A stretch of DNA of 64,000 bases from Nocardioides albus (lineage in GTDB: Bacteria > Actinomycetota > Actinomycetes > Propionibacteriales > Nocardioidaceae), in assembly GCF_014648255.1 (NCBI RefSeq), contig NZ_BMQT01000004.1:1-64000 (forward strand), read 5' to 3'. Shown in pieces: positions 1-7,561 of the stretch. The notes under the pieces were generated by a model. The model was not told where the DNA came from. It saw nothing but the letters and a program-made list of their open reading frames with translations, and searched no databases. Each line of letters starts with the position of its first letter. Position 1 is the stretch's first letter. The position numbers and the translations under genes are program-made.

Positions 1-282
1 AAACAACACCAGACCATCTTACGATAACCTGGAAAAAGAGATGCCCTGACAGGAGACACTGACATGTTCCAATCCCGAAAGACTGGATAATTGCCAGAAT
101 CAATTGTCAAAGAAACCATCAACCATCATCCCCTTGGGATGCGGTCGACGGGGCATAACAAACTAATTCGTCGACTATGACACACTGTTGAGTTCTCAAG
201 AATCACACGCACACCGGTAGATTTCAGACTCTCGTCCCAGCCAGTCCGGTGACTGCTATATTCGCTTTGTTCTTCGTGCTGA
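1..282 (-). ncRNA. 5' leader of an rRNA operon (16S gene off the left edge)
   Basis: Read on the minus strand, this AT-richer stretch has no good coding frame. It contains the actinobacterial rrn-leader motif CTTGAGAACTCAACAGTGTG (complement of 181-200), the type of element found in antitermination and processing regions of rRNA precursors. It lies directly downstream of four rRNA-type promoters, and the minus strand runs off the window edge as GGTGTTGTTT. The 16S gene should begin just beyond position 1. The identity is inferred from the motif and the promoters because no mature rRNA is visible. Confidence 0.72.
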
Positions 283-312
283 ACCTTATCAGGCTTTCTT
301 TCGCTTTAGCAA
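283..312 (-). promoter_or_regulatory. rrn tandem promoter A (nearest to the 16S side)
   Basis: On the minus strand there is a -35 TTGCTA (307-312), an 18-nt spacer and a -10 TAAGGT (283-288). The spacer holds an AAGCGAAAG block that recurs in the other three promoters of the array. Confidence 0.7.
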
Positions 313-373
313 CTCGGCGCCTTTCGCGCTTTCCTTGCCAGCTCCAGAAGCTTTCCTCGGCCCTGCCCCGCAG

Positions 374-403
374 ACTTTATCAGACTCACTTTCGCTTTAC
401 CAA
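374..403 (-). promoter_or_regulatory. rrn tandem promoter B
   Basis: On the minus strand there is a -35 TTGGTA (398-403), an 18-nt spacer and a -10 TAAAGT (374-379). Its -10 lies 91 bp upstream of that of promoter A, and the flank GAAAGCGCCGAG is shared. Confidence 0.72.
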
Positions 404-461
404 CTCGGCGCTTTCACGCTTTCTCGGTGTTTAGCTCGGTGTTTCTACTTTGTCTTTCTGA

Positions 462-491
462 ACCTTAGCGGACTGTTTCTCGCTTTCGCAA
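462..491 (-). promoter_or_regulatory. rrn tandem promoter C
   Basis: On the minus strand there is a -35 TTGCGA (486-491), an 18-nt spacer and a -10 TAAGGT (462-467). Its -10 lies 88 bp upstream of promoter B. Confidence 0.68.
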
Positions 492-552
492 TTCGGCGCT
501 TTCGGCGCTTTCTTGCTTAAGTTCGAAGCTTTATCCGCTTCAGTCCTGGAGG

Positions 553-581
553 ACTTTAGTGGCTTTCGCTCTAATCACCAA
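553..581 (-). promoter_or_regulatory. rrn tandem promoter D (most distal)
   Basis: On the minus strand there is a -35 TTGGTG (576-581), a 17-nt spacer and a -10 TAAAGT (553-558), 91 bp upstream of promoter C. The spacer is more diverged but keeps AGAGCGAAAG. Confidence 0.62.
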
Positions 582-937
582 TTCGGGAAACCCGCGGTGT
601 TTATCGCTTCTGCCTTCTCCACCCATGACCTTGTGGGCCCGGTTGAACCAGTCCCGAGTCTCTGTCGTCGATCCGAAGATCCACATCTAGAACACCCTGG
701 CTCGAGCGATGCTCGAAGAGTGGAGGCGGTCGTTCCGGGGCCGGAAGCCCGCCCGAAGACTCGCGCTTGCTTCCCGCCGCACCCTGGCGACTCGGAGAAC
801 ACTACACACACCCTGGCGCCGTTTCAAATCACCAGAGCAACTTTCTTCGTGCGGTGTTCTGGCCTCCACTGTAGACCCCCGGGCAAGGCGCGTCACCGGT
901 TCGCACAACCGGGTGCCAGGGCCCTTGACGCCGCGGT
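582..937. other. Intergenic stretch without recognisable gene
   Basis: Several open frames cross this region on both strands, but none shows a recognisable protein, a ribosome binding site or coding-like third-base bias. It separates the rRNA promoter array from the VOC gene. I see no repeat or hairpin that stands out. Confidence 0.5.
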
Positions 938-1306
938 TCAGGCAGGCGTGAAGAGCTCCACCGGGTTACCGGCCGGGTCCTCGATCACCGCTTGGGATCC
1001 GCCCCGCCCATCGATGCGGCTGGTGCGTACCCGAACGCCGGCGCCGCCCAGGCGGCGGAGCTCCTGATCGATGTCCGACACCTCGAGCTGGATGCGGCCC
1101 CAGCCACCGGGGCTCGGTCGCGTCCCGTCGTCGGCCGGCTGACCGGCTCCCCCCGCTCCCGGCGTGTTCAGCATCAGCCTCAGCCCGTGGCCATCGAGCA
1201 TGGCGAAGCCGCCGGCTCTCGGACCGACGTCGTCGAACCCGAGCTCGCGGTAGAATGCGACGGCAGCAGGGATGTCGTCGACGATGCAGCGAAATCCTGG
1301 CCTCAT
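938..1306 (-). CDS. VOC (glyoxalase/bleomycin-resistance-like) family protein
   Basis: A 122-aa single vicinal-oxygen-chelate domain. The N-terminus reads as the usual beta-alpha start (PGFRCIVDDIPAAVAFYREL), followed by GFAMLDGHGLRLML and a C-terminal DPAGNPVELF, the classic end of the fold with a metal-ligand Glu. Such proteins act in the cytoplasm on small toxic or signalling molecules; the substrate cannot be read from sequence. The ATG at 1304-1306 follows GAAAGGAGAGAACG, a good ribosome binding site. It is divergent from a TetR gene, with an operator-like palindrome between them, so it is probably the TetR target. Confidence 0.8.
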   Translation of the reverse strand: MRPGFRCIVDDIPAAVAFYRELGFDDVGPRAGGFAMLDGHGLRLMLNTPGAGGAGQPADDGTRPSPGGWGRIQLEVSDIDQELRRLGGAGVRVRTSRIDGRGGSQAVIEDPAGNPVELFTPA

Positions 1307-1320
1307 CGTTCTCTCCTTTC

Positions 1321-1344
1321 TGCAACACTACTGTTGCATAGTAG
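1321..1344. promoter_or_regulatory. Operator-like inverted repeats between VOC and tetR genes
   Basis: TGCAAC (1321-1326) and GTTGCA (1333-1338) form perfect arms around 6 nt. An overlapping pair, CTACT (1328-1332) and AGTAG (1340-1344), surrounds GTTGCAT. The site lies 10-33 bp from both divergent start codons, a typical place for TetR control of itself and its neighbour. The tetR -10 is probably TAGGCT (1342-1347). Confidence 0.55.
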
Positions 1345-1353
1345 GCTCGGCGC

Positions 1354-1944
1354 ATGGCTTCTCGTCAAGAGCGCACAGACCCTCGAGTCGTACGCAGCCG
1401 GGAACGAGTGCTCGAAGCGGCGCTCGCGGAGCTCGCCGAGCGCGGCTATGGCGGGTTCAGCATCGACGGGGTGGCAACCCGGGCAGGGGTGGCGCGGAGC
1501 ACGATCTATCGGCTCGGCCACGATCGGCTCAGTCTCGTCGCTGCGGCGATGGAGACGCTCAACGTGCAGCCGCGTCCCGAACCCGGGGGCCACGACCCTC
1601 GGGCCGACGTGGTGGCGATCGTCTCTCACCTCGCCGCGGCGATGCAGTCCTCCCTGATGTCCGACTGCCTCCCTGCCGTTCTCGACGGTGCCGAGCGCGA
1701 TCCCGGCCTCAGAGAGCTGCATCACCGCTACAGCACGCAGCGACGTACGCGTCTGGTCGAGGCGCTCACCCGGCTGCAGGAGTCAGGCCACGTCGTCGGA
1801 GATCCGGAGCGGGCGGCCGAGGCCCTCGCCGGCGCGGTGTTCTACCGGCGGTTGATGACGCCGGTGCCGCTGCGTACCGACGAGGTCGAGGGATTGGTGG
1901 CGACGGTGCTCGGCGAGGCTCAGCGGGCTAGCCAGCCGGAATAG
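1354..1944 (+). CDS. TetR/AcrR-family transcriptional regulator
   Basis: 196 aa. The N-terminal HTH covers about residues 12-60 (RSRERVLEAALAELAERGYG, then VATRAGVARSTIYRLGHDR), the TetR signature; the rest is a helical ligand-binding domain of the TetR_C type. The ATG lies 6 nt after a TAGGCT -10 element, so the mRNA is probably leaderless. It is divergent from the VOC gene across a palindrome and probably represses both genes. The ligand is unknown. Confidence 0.88.
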   Translation: MASRQERTDPRVVRSRERVLEAALAELAERGYGGFSIDGVATRAGVARSTIYRLGHDRLSLVAAAMETLNVQPRPEPGGHDPRADVVAIVSHLAAAMQSSLMSDCLPAVLDGAERDPGLRELHHRYSTQRRTRLVEALTRLQESGHVVGDPERAAEALAGAVFYRRLMTPVPLRTDEVEGLVATVLGEAQRASQPE

Positions 1945-1962
1945 GTCTGCCGCTGCGTACAA

Positions 1963-2457
1963 CTAGATGCCGCCGGCGGCGCCGAGCTTCTTCAGCTCGG
2001 CGCCGTCGATGCGGTGGACCTCCCACTCGTCCTGGGGGACCGACCCGAGGGAGCGGTAGAAGGCGATCGAGGGTTCGTTCCACTTGAGCACCCACCACTC
2101 GAGCCGACGCCAGTCGTTCTCGACGCAGATCTCGGCGAGGCGTACGAGAAGGGCTTTGCCGGCGCCGGCGCCGCGGTGCGCCGGGTCGACGAAGAGGTCC
2201 TCGAGCCAGATGCCGTTGCGGCCGGTCCAGGTGGAGAAGGTGACGTACCAGACCGCCATGCCGATGATCGTGCCGTCGCTCTCGGCGATCAGGCCGCGGG
2301 TGGTCGGGGTGCCGGACTCGGGGAAGAGCGCAGCGGTGAAGTCTGCCTCGGTGGCCTCGACGGCGTCGGGCTCCTTCTCGTACTCGGCCAGGGCGTGGAC
2401 GAGGCGGAGGATCTCGGGTACGTCGGCGGGGGCTGCATCGCGGATGGTGACGGTCAC
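1963..2457 (-). CDS. GNAT-family N-acetyltransferase (SSAT-like)
   Basis: 164 aa from the proposed GTG. It contains motif A with the acetyl-CoA loop RGAGAGKALL, preceded by IWLEDLFVDP, and then the WVLKWNEPSIAFYRSLG block that is typical of the diamine-acetyltransferase-like branch of GNATs. The substrate is probably an amine, but this is inference. The frame stays open upstream to 2520, but family proteins start with MTVTIRDA-like sequence, and the longer version would run into the upstream region of the next gene; I therefore chose the GTG at 2455-2457. Confidence 0.82.
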   Translation of the reverse strand: MTVTIRDAAPADVPEILRLVHALAEYEKEPDAVEATEADFTAALFPESGTPTTRGLIAESDGTIIGMAVWYVTFSTWTGRNGIWLEDLFVDPAHRGAGAGKALLVRLAEICVENDWRRLEWWVLKWNEPSIAFYRSLGSVPQDEWEVHRIDGAELKKLGAAGGI

Positions 2458-2579
2458 GGTGCCGATCCTAGGGCTACTGACGGGTCCGGGAACACGCGTT
2501 CTAGCGAGACGTGAACGCAATCGCGACGCAACAAAGGCTTCCTACGTTTCGGGGCGTCCCCAACAGATTGGACCCCCAC

Positions 2580-4157
2580 ATGACTCAGTCACGTCGGAAC
2601 TTCCTGCGCAACGTCGGCGTCGCCGGCGGTGCGGGCGTCATGTTGCACAGCATGGGCGCGCTCGGGCTCACCTCGGCCCACGCAGCGGAGACCCCCGCGT
2701 TCACTCCTCCCAAGCCTTCCGACCTCGCGCGGGCCGGCAGCAGGTCGGTCGTCGTCCTCGGCGGCGGAATCGCCGGGCTCACCGCTGCGTACGAGCTGCT
2801 CAAGGGTGGCTACAAGGTGACCGTGCTCGAGGGACGGGACCGGCCGGGCGGTCGCAACTTCACCGTCCGTGGAGGGACTCGGGTGACCGACCTGAACGGG
2901 GTCACGCAGGTCGCCAGGTTCTCCAAGGGTGAGTACATGAACGCGGGACCGGGGCGGTTGCCGCAGAGCCACATCACGCTGGACTACTGCAAGGAGCTGG
3001 GGGTCCCGATCGAGGCGTTCACCAACCAGAACGCCAACGCGCTGCTCTACTACCCCGGCGACCACGGGATCGGAGCGGTGCAGATGCGTCAGGCGAAGGC
3101 GGACACGTACGGCTATGTCTCCGAGCTGCTCGCGAAGGCGACCGACAAGGGCGCCCTGGACGAGGAGCTGACCGCCGCCGACAAGGAGGCGCTGATCGCC
3201 TTCCTGAGGAACTTCGGCGATCTCGGCTCCAAGGCGGAGGGGTACGCCTACACCGGGTCGAGCCGCGCCGGTTACACGGTCGAGCCGGGTGCCGGGCAGG
3301 AGTCCGGCACCGCGGTGGCCCCGAACTCGATGAGTGCTGTCCTCGCCGCCGGGCTGGGTCAGTACTTCTCCTTCGAGTTCGGCTACGACCAGGCGATGAT
3401 GATGTACCAGCCGGTCGGCGGCATGGACGCGATCCCGTACGCCTTCGCCAAGGCCGTCGGGGCGCGGAACATCCGCTACGGGGCCGAGGTGGTGGAGTGG
3501 AAGAACACCCCGACCGGCGTCTCGGTGGCCTACAAGGCCCGCGGGAGGACCGAGACCATCGAGGCCGACTTCGCGATCAACTGCATGCCGCCGAACATCG
3601 CGGCCAAGGTCCCGCACAACCTCGGCGCCGACATCACCGCGAGCCTGAAGTCCTTCGGGCCCTCGAACGCCGGCAAGATCGGGATCGAGTACGACCGGCG
3701 CTGGTGGGAGGAGGACTTCCGGATCTACGGCGGCATCACCAACACCCGCCTCGACCTGCGCAACATGTGGCATCCGTCGTACGGGTTCCACGGGGACAAG
3801 GGCACGATGATCGGCTACTACAACACGGGGAGCGCGGCCGACACCTACGGCGTGCTCAGCCCCGCGCAGCGGCTCTCGCGGGCGGTGGACATGGGCAAGC
3901 AGATCTTCGGTGACGTCTACGGCGAGGGCATCACCGCCTCGTACAGCCAGGACTGGAAGACGCAGAAGTTCTCCGAGGGAGCGTGGGCGTACTCGACGAC
4001 GGCCGACACCGATCCGCTCTATACGAGGCTGCTGGACGCCACCGGCAACACGTACTTCGCCGGTGACCACCTCAGTCACTCCGTAGCCTGGCAGCACGGC
4101 GCGATCACGGCCGCCCGGGCGGCCGTCGAGAAGCTGCACGCGCGGGTGACGGCATGA
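2580..4157 (+). CDS. Tat-exported flavin-dependent amine/L-amino-acid oxidase
   Basis: 525 aa from the ATG at 2580. The N-terminus is a twin-arginine signal (SRRNFLRN, then a small-residue core ending TSAHA). The FAD-binding Rossmann motif VVVLGGGIAGLTAAYEL leads to the LEGRDRPGGRN second flavin motif of the monoamine-oxidase/LAAO family. The C-terminal YFAGDHLSHSVAWQHGAI is the FAD-covering end typical of flavin monoamine oxidases. The enzyme should oxidise an amine or amino acid to an imine plus H2O2 outside the membrane. An upstream GTG (2511) is in frame but would put 23 residues in front of the Tat motif. The gene overlaps the RidA-like gene by ATGA. Confidence 0.86.
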   Translation: MTQSRRNFLRNVGVAGGAGVMLHSMGALGLTSAHAAETPAFTPPKPSDLARAGSRSVVVLGGGIAGLTAAYELLKGGYKVTVLEGRDRPGGRNFTVRGGTRVTDLNGVTQVARFSKGEYMNAGPGRLPQSHITLDYCKELGVPIEAFTNQNANALLYYPGDHGIGAVQMRQAKADTYGYVSELLAKATDKGALDEELTAADKEALIAFLRNFGDLGSKAEGYAYTGSSRAGYTVEPGAGQESGTAVAPNSMSAVLAAGLGQYFSFEFGYDQAMMMYQPVGGMDAIPYAFAKAVGARNIRYGAEVVEWKNTPTGVSVAYKARGRTETIEADFAINCMPPNIAAKVPHNLGADITASLKSFGPSNAGKIGIEYDRRWWEEDFRIYGGITNTRLDLRNMWHPSYGFHGDKGTMIGYYNTGSAADTYGVLSPAQRLSRAVDMGKQIFGDVYGEGITASYSQDWKTQKFSEGAWAYSTTADTDPLYTRLLDATGNTYFAGDHLSHSVAWQHGAITAARAAVEKLHARVTA

Positions 4158-4828
4158 CGTCGCCGCGTACGAAGGTGCTGGCCGTGGTCGGGTTGACCGC
4201 GGCTCTCGTCGCTCCAACGGCGGCGGTCGCCGGAAGCACGTGGTCCGGCGCTTCTAATGGGCACCGCCCCCCGCGCGGTGGGGAGACGATCTCGGTGCTG
4301 CCCGCGGGGCAGGACAACCCGTCGATCGCCAACGGCGTCGCGATCGGGCCGGAGGCGGCGATCTACAAGACCAGCGGGCTCGGTCCGTCGCGACTGAACA
4401 CCGGGGCGAGCGGCGAGCTGGGCTACATCGACACCGCGGTGTTCCCGGGTGGTGAGCTGCCACCGGGCGTGACCATCACCGAGGCCCAGGGGATCAACGT
4501 GCTGCGCCGGATCGGGGAGAACCTCGAGGCGGCTGGGCTCTCCTACGACGACGTGATCACGATGCGCGTCTTCCTGCAGAACCCGGCGGGCGAGGCGAAG
4601 ATGGACTTCGCGGGCTGGAACCGGGCCTACCGGCAGTTCTTCGCGAACACGTCGGTGTCGACCGGCGAGGCCGTCCCGGTGCCGCTCGGCACTGCTGCGC
4701 CGGCAGCCCCGATGGTCGTCAATCCTGCCCGTCCGTCGCGGTTCGCGCTCGAGATCGAGAACCTGCCCGTGGACGGGTGGCTCGTCGAGGTGGAGGTCGA
4801 CGCGGCCTATCCGGTGAAGAGGAAGTAG
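4154..4828 (+). CDS. Exported RidA/YjgF/UK114-family protein
   Basis: 224 aa. A hydrophobic signal peptide (about residues 8-27, ending VAPTAAVAG) precedes a RidA fold: ISVLPAGQ, INVLRRIGENLEAAGLSYDDV, ITMRVFLQ and a C-terminal SRFALEIENLP that aligns with the RidA segment holding the catalytic Arg. RidA proteins hydrolyse reactive imines and enamines to ketoacids and ammonia, normally in the cytosol. Here the gene is ATGA-coupled to an exported amine oxidase that makes imines, so it probably handles that product outside the cell. Export of a RidA is unusual. Confidence 0.82.
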   Translation: MTSPRTKVLAVVGLTAALVAPTAAVAGSTWSGASNGHRPPRGGETISVLPAGQDNPSIANGVAIGPEAAIYKTSGLGPSRLNTGASGELGYIDTAVFPGGELPPGVTITEAQGINVLRRIGENLEAAGLSYDDVITMRVFLQNPAGEAKMDFAGWNRAYRQFFANTSVSTGEAVPVPLGTAAPAAPMVVNPARPSRFALEIENLPVDGWLVEVEVDAAYPVKRK

Positions 4829-4834
4829 GCCTTC

Positions 4835-4885
4835 GACACGAGATCGCCCTCTCCGAGCAGTGCTCGGGGAGGGCGATCTCGTGTC
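4835..4885. terminator. Strong bidirectional hairpin terminator
   Basis: Inverted repeat with 25-nt arms (4835-4859 and 4861-4885) that match except for one G-T pair. The arms begin GACACGAGATCGCCCTC and end GAGGGCGATCTCGTGTC. It lies between the convergent RidA-like gene and the small minus-strand gene and can serve both. Confidence 0.85.
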
Positions 4886-4899
4886 AGCTCAGACGGTCG

Positions 4900-5118
4900 T
4901 CAGAGCTTGGAAAGCTTCGAGAAGGGGCTGGCGATGCGCACCAGACGGGGACCGAAGTCGACAGTGACTGCGGCCGTTTCTTTGTTGACGACCCGACCCA
5001 GGCCGAAGGAGTCGTGGGAGACCAGGTCTCCGGACTCGAACTGCTCAATGACCGGCTCGGGATCTGCCTTGAAAGGACTCGCGGCGAAGTGTCGCCGCCG
5101 GGGGGTTGAGGTAGTCAT
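4900..5118 (-). CDS. Small conserved SH3-like protein of unknown function
   Basis: 72 aa from the ATG at 5116-5118; an in-frame GTG at 5160 would add 14 residues. The C-terminal half (GDLVSHDSFGLGRVV, TVDFGPRLVRI, then SPFSKLSKL) resembles the beta-barrel of CarD/KOW-type modules: a start such as GD.V.H..FG.G.V followed by a V.VDFG strand. The N-terminal half is basic and Pro/Arg-rich. No enzyme motif is visible. I do not recognise a specific function; a nucleic-acid or RNA polymerase contact is possible. It converges on the terminator at 4835-4885. Confidence 0.65.
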   Translation of the reverse strand: MTTSTPRRRHFAASPFKADPEPVIEQFESGDLVSHDSFGLGRVVNKETAAVTVDFGPRLVRIASPFSKLSKL

Positions 5119-5190
5119 CCCTTCGAGTATGTGGCCTCGAACACGAATAAGGGAATGCACAGGTTGGTCACAATGGCCTATCAGATCGTT

Positions 5191-6603
5191 TCAAGCCCGC
5201 GTGTAGTCGCTCGTGTCGAAGCTGGCGCTGCGCCGATAGTGGGCCGAGATACTGGGCCAGTTGGTGGTGATGCGACCGTTCTTCTCGCGGTACCAGGAGG
5301 TGCACTTGCTCCAGACGCTGTCGGCCAGCTTCTCCTGGATCCGGGCGTCGTAGGCCTCCTCGATCTCCGCCCGGACCTCGAGCGGGCCGGCCTCGGCGAC
5401 GTGGTCGGCGTACCTGCCGAGGTAACGGGCCTGGGTCTCGAGGAAGTAGATGATCGAGCCGCCACCGGTGTTGGTGTTGGGGCCGTACATGATCAGCAGG
5501 TTGGGGAAGCCGGGGACGGTCATGCCGTGGTAGGCGTGGGCGCCGTCCTTCCAGTGGATGTGCAGGTCGCGGCCCTGGGTGCCGGTGATCGTCATCGGGG
5601 CGAGGAAGTCGGTGGCCTTGAACCCGGTGCCCCAGATGATCACGTCGACCTCGTGGTGCCTCCCGTCGCCGGTCGTGACGCCGGTCGAGGTGATCTCGGT
5701 GATGTCCTCGGTGATCACATCCACATCGGGCTGGGCGAGGGCCGGAAGGTAGTCGTCGGCGAAGAGGATGCGCTTGCACCCGAACGCGTAGTCGGGCCAG
5801 ACCTTCTCGAAGAGCCCCGGCTTCGCCGCGGTCTGCGCCTTCATGTGGCGCTTGGACCAGGCCCGCATGACCGCACCGAACGGCTTGACGTGGAAGGACG
5901 TGGTGAGCCATTCGGCCTGGACCCAGATCTTCGCCCGGTCGACGAGCTGCCGGATCGGGCGGTCGGGGTCGGCGCGCTCGAAGTCCTTGCGCGGGACGAT
6001 GTAGGGCGCCGAGCGCTGGAAGAGGAGCACTTTCGCCGCATCCTTCCGCACCTCGGGCACGAACTGGATGGCGCTCGCGCCGGTGCCGATCACCGCGACC
6101 CGCTTGCCGTGGAGGCTCAGGTCGTGGTTCCACTCGGCGGAGTGGAAGGCCTCTCCTTCGAACGTGTCGATGCCGGGGATGCTCGGGATCGAGGGTCGGG
6201 AGAGCTGTCCGACCGCCGGGACGAACAGGTCGAACGTCTCCGTCACCCCCGTGCTGAGGTCGAGCTGCCAGGTCTTCTCCTCGTCGTCCCAGCGGGCGGC
6301 GGTCACCTCGGTGTGGAAGCGGATGTGGCGGCGTACGTCGTACTTGTCGACGACCCGATGGATGTAGTCGAGGATCGCGGGCTGGCGGGAGAACTTGTGC
6401 GGCCAGTGCGGGTTGGGCTCGAAGGAGTAGGAGTAGAGGCTGGAAGGTACGTCGCAGGCGGCGCCCGGGTAGGTGTTCTCCCGCCAGACACCGCCGACGT
6501 CTCCGGCCTTCTCGAACACGACGATGTCGTCGTGGCCACGCTTCTTGAGCTCGATCGTGGCGGCCAGGCCGCCGAAACCGGTGCCGATGACTGCGATGCG
6601 CAA
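5191..6603 (-). CDS. Flavin-containing / Baeyer-Villiger-type monooxygenase
   Basis: 470 aa from the proposed TTG at 6603, which follows TCGGAGGATCCC (a good ribosome binding site, 5-nt spacing) and starts directly at LRIAVIGTGFGG, the FAD Rossmann loop. A second dinucleotide loop, RVAVIGTGASAIQ, binds NADPH. Between them FEGEAFHSAEW matches the FxGxxxHxxxW fingerprint of type I Baeyer-Villiger monooxygenases and FMOs. It probably inserts one oxygen atom into a carbonyl or heteroatom substrate, in the cytoplasm. The ATG at 6654 is in frame but has no ribosome binding site. It is divergent from bfd. Confidence 0.85.
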   Translation of the reverse strand: MRIAVIGTGFGGLAATIELKKRGHDDIVVFEKAGDVGGVWRENTYPGAACDVPSSLYSYSFEPNPHWPHKFSRQPAILDYIHRVVDKYDVRRHIRFHTEVTAARWDDEEKTWQLDLSTGVTETFDLFVPAVGQLSRPSIPSIPGIDTFEGEAFHSAEWNHDLSLHGKRVAVIGTGASAIQFVPEVRKDAAKVLLFQRSAPYIVPRKDFERADPDRPIRQLVDRAKIWVQAEWLTTSFHVKPFGAVMRAWSKRHMKAQTAAKPGLFEKVWPDYAFGCKRILFADDYLPALAQPDVDVITEDITEITSTGVTTGDGRHHEVDVIIWGTGFKATDFLAPMTITGTQGRDLHIHWKDGAHAYHGMTVPGFPNLLIMYGPNTNTGGGSIIYFLETQARYLGRYADHVAEAGPLEVRAEIEEAYDARIQEKLADSVWSKCTSWYREKNGRITTNWPSISAHYRRSASFDTSDYTRA

Positions 6604-6726
6604 GGGATCCTCCGAGGTCCGGGGGCGACGGTGTGACGATGTGACCTGGACCATACCGGGAGAATGTGAGTCGCCGCGCCGACCGGACCGAACGGTAAGA
6701 ACCGAGACGTGATCTCGTCATCTTGA

Positions 6727-6745
6727 TTAGGGTCGGCTAACCTAA
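6727..6745. promoter_or_regulatory. IdeR/DtxR iron box
   Basis: TTAGGGTCGGCTAACCTAA matches the IdeR consensus (TTAGGTTAGSCTAACCTAA) at 17 of 19 positions. It ends 4 bp before the bfd start codon and covers the likely -10 TAACCT (6738-6743). At a -10 position, metal-loaded IdeR would normally repress. In mycobacteria, storage genes can instead be activated from upstream sites, so the direction of control is uncertain. Confidence 0.82.
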
Positions 6746-6749
6746 GTAC

Positions 6750-6953
6750 ATGATCGTCTGCCAGTGCCGAGTCGTCACCGACCGTGACGTCGACGCTGCC
6801 CTGGCCGACGGGGCGCGGACAGTGAGCGCGATCTGCCGCTCCACCGGCGCCGCTCAGGACTGTGGTTCGTGCATCTTCTCGGTGAAGAAGCAGGTCACCC
6901 GGCATCTCGAGCAGGAGTGCTCGCACCTGGTGGCCGACGGCGCCGCGAGCTGA
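6750..6953 (+). CDS. bfd: Bacterioferritin-associated ferredoxin
   Basis: 67 aa. The start MIVCQCRVVTDRDV and the later CGSCIFSVKK give the four [2Fe-2S] ligands Cys4, Cys6, Cys38 and Cys41 of the Bfd/BFD_2Fe-2S family. Bfd docks on bacterioferritin and delivers electrons that reduce stored ferric iron for release. It lies 101 bp upstream of bfr. The -10 TAACCT lies 6 nt before the ATG, so the mRNA is probably leaderless and iron-controlled through the overlapping IdeR box. Confidence 0.9.
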   Translation: MIVCQCRVVTDRDVDAALADGARTVSAICRSTGAAQDCGSCIFSVKKQVTRHLEQECSHLVADGAAS

Positions 6954-7054
6954 CGTACGCACCTGACGCAGGCAACCGGGCGCAAACTGAGTCTGTCCTC
7001 ACTCCCGGGGTGCCGTGCCAGTATCGGGAAAGATCCCGCTACCGGAGGTACGTC

Positions 7055-7543
7055 ATGCAGCCAGTCGATCCACGCGTCGTCGAGCTCCTCAACGAGGCGC
7101 TCACGTTCGAGCTCACCGTCACCAACACCTATTTTCTGCATGCCCGGATGCTCGACAACTGGGGCTTCCCGAAGCTCGGCAAGGTCTTCTACGACCTCTC
7201 CATCGACGAGATGCGCGACGCCGACGAGCTGATCAACCGGATCCTGATGTTCGACGGCCACCCCAACGTGCAGCGGCTCAACGCCATCCAGGTCGGCGAG
7301 ACCGCCGAGGAGATGCTCTCGCTCGCGCTGGAGAGCGAGCGTGCCGCGGTCGCCCAGTTCAACGCCGGGGGCGAGGAGTGCCACCAGCTCGGAGACCACG
7401 GCACCGCTGCCGTCTTCGAGGAGATGGTCCGCGACGAGGAGAAGCACGCCGACTGGTTCGAGTCCCAGCTCGACGCGATCGAACGGGTCGGCCTTCAGGC
7501 CTACCTGGCTCAGCATGTCGCCGCGGGCGAGGGGCCCGGCTGA
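7055..7543 (+). CDS. bfr: Bacterioferritin
   Basis: 162 aa, the usual length of Bfr. The ATG at 7055 follows CCGGAGGTACGTC. The four-helix ferritin core is clear (FELTVTNTYFLHARMLDNWG, SIDEMRDADELINRIL, VRDEEKHADWFE). Glu19, Glu52, Glu128 and His131 match ferroxidase ligands and Met53 matches the haem ligand. The position equivalent to ferroxidase His54 is Asp55. The protein should assemble a 24-mer iron-storage shell in the cytosol and pair with Bfd encoded just upstream. Confidence 0.93.
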   Translation: MQPVDPRVVELLNEALTFELTVTNTYFLHARMLDNWGFPKLGKVFYDLSIDEMRDADELINRILMFDGHPNVQRLNAIQVGETAEEMLSLALESERAAVAQFNAGGEECHQLGDHGTAAVFEEMVRDEEKHADWFESQLDAIERVGLQAYLAQHVAAGEGPG

Positions 7544-7555
7544 GCCGGGCCCCTC
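7529..7555 (+). terminator. Hairpin terminator built around the bfr stop codon
   Basis: GAGGGGCCCGGC (7529-7540) and GCCGGGCCCCTC (7544-7555) are perfect 12-bp arms, with the TGA stop of bfr as the 3-nt loop. It also lies directly downstream of the convergent minus-strand gene ending at 7562 and may serve both. Confidence 0.75.
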
Positions 7556-7561
7556 GTCCCC

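Noticed and set aside
249..520. Small Phe/Leu/Arg-rich open frames in the first 600 bp
   Set aside because: They lie in the rRNA promoter array and simply read its repeats; no ribosome binding site.
4777..5109. Possible small gene on the plus strand over the terminator
   Set aside because: It reads through a 25-bp perfect terminator hairpin and the antisense of the SH3-like gene.
5131..6636. Long open frame (about 500 codons) opposite the flavin monooxygenase
   Set aside because: It is the antisense shadow of a clear enzyme. High-GC genes leave long open frames on the other strand, and the translation is Val/Asp/Gly/Arg-rich without any domain.
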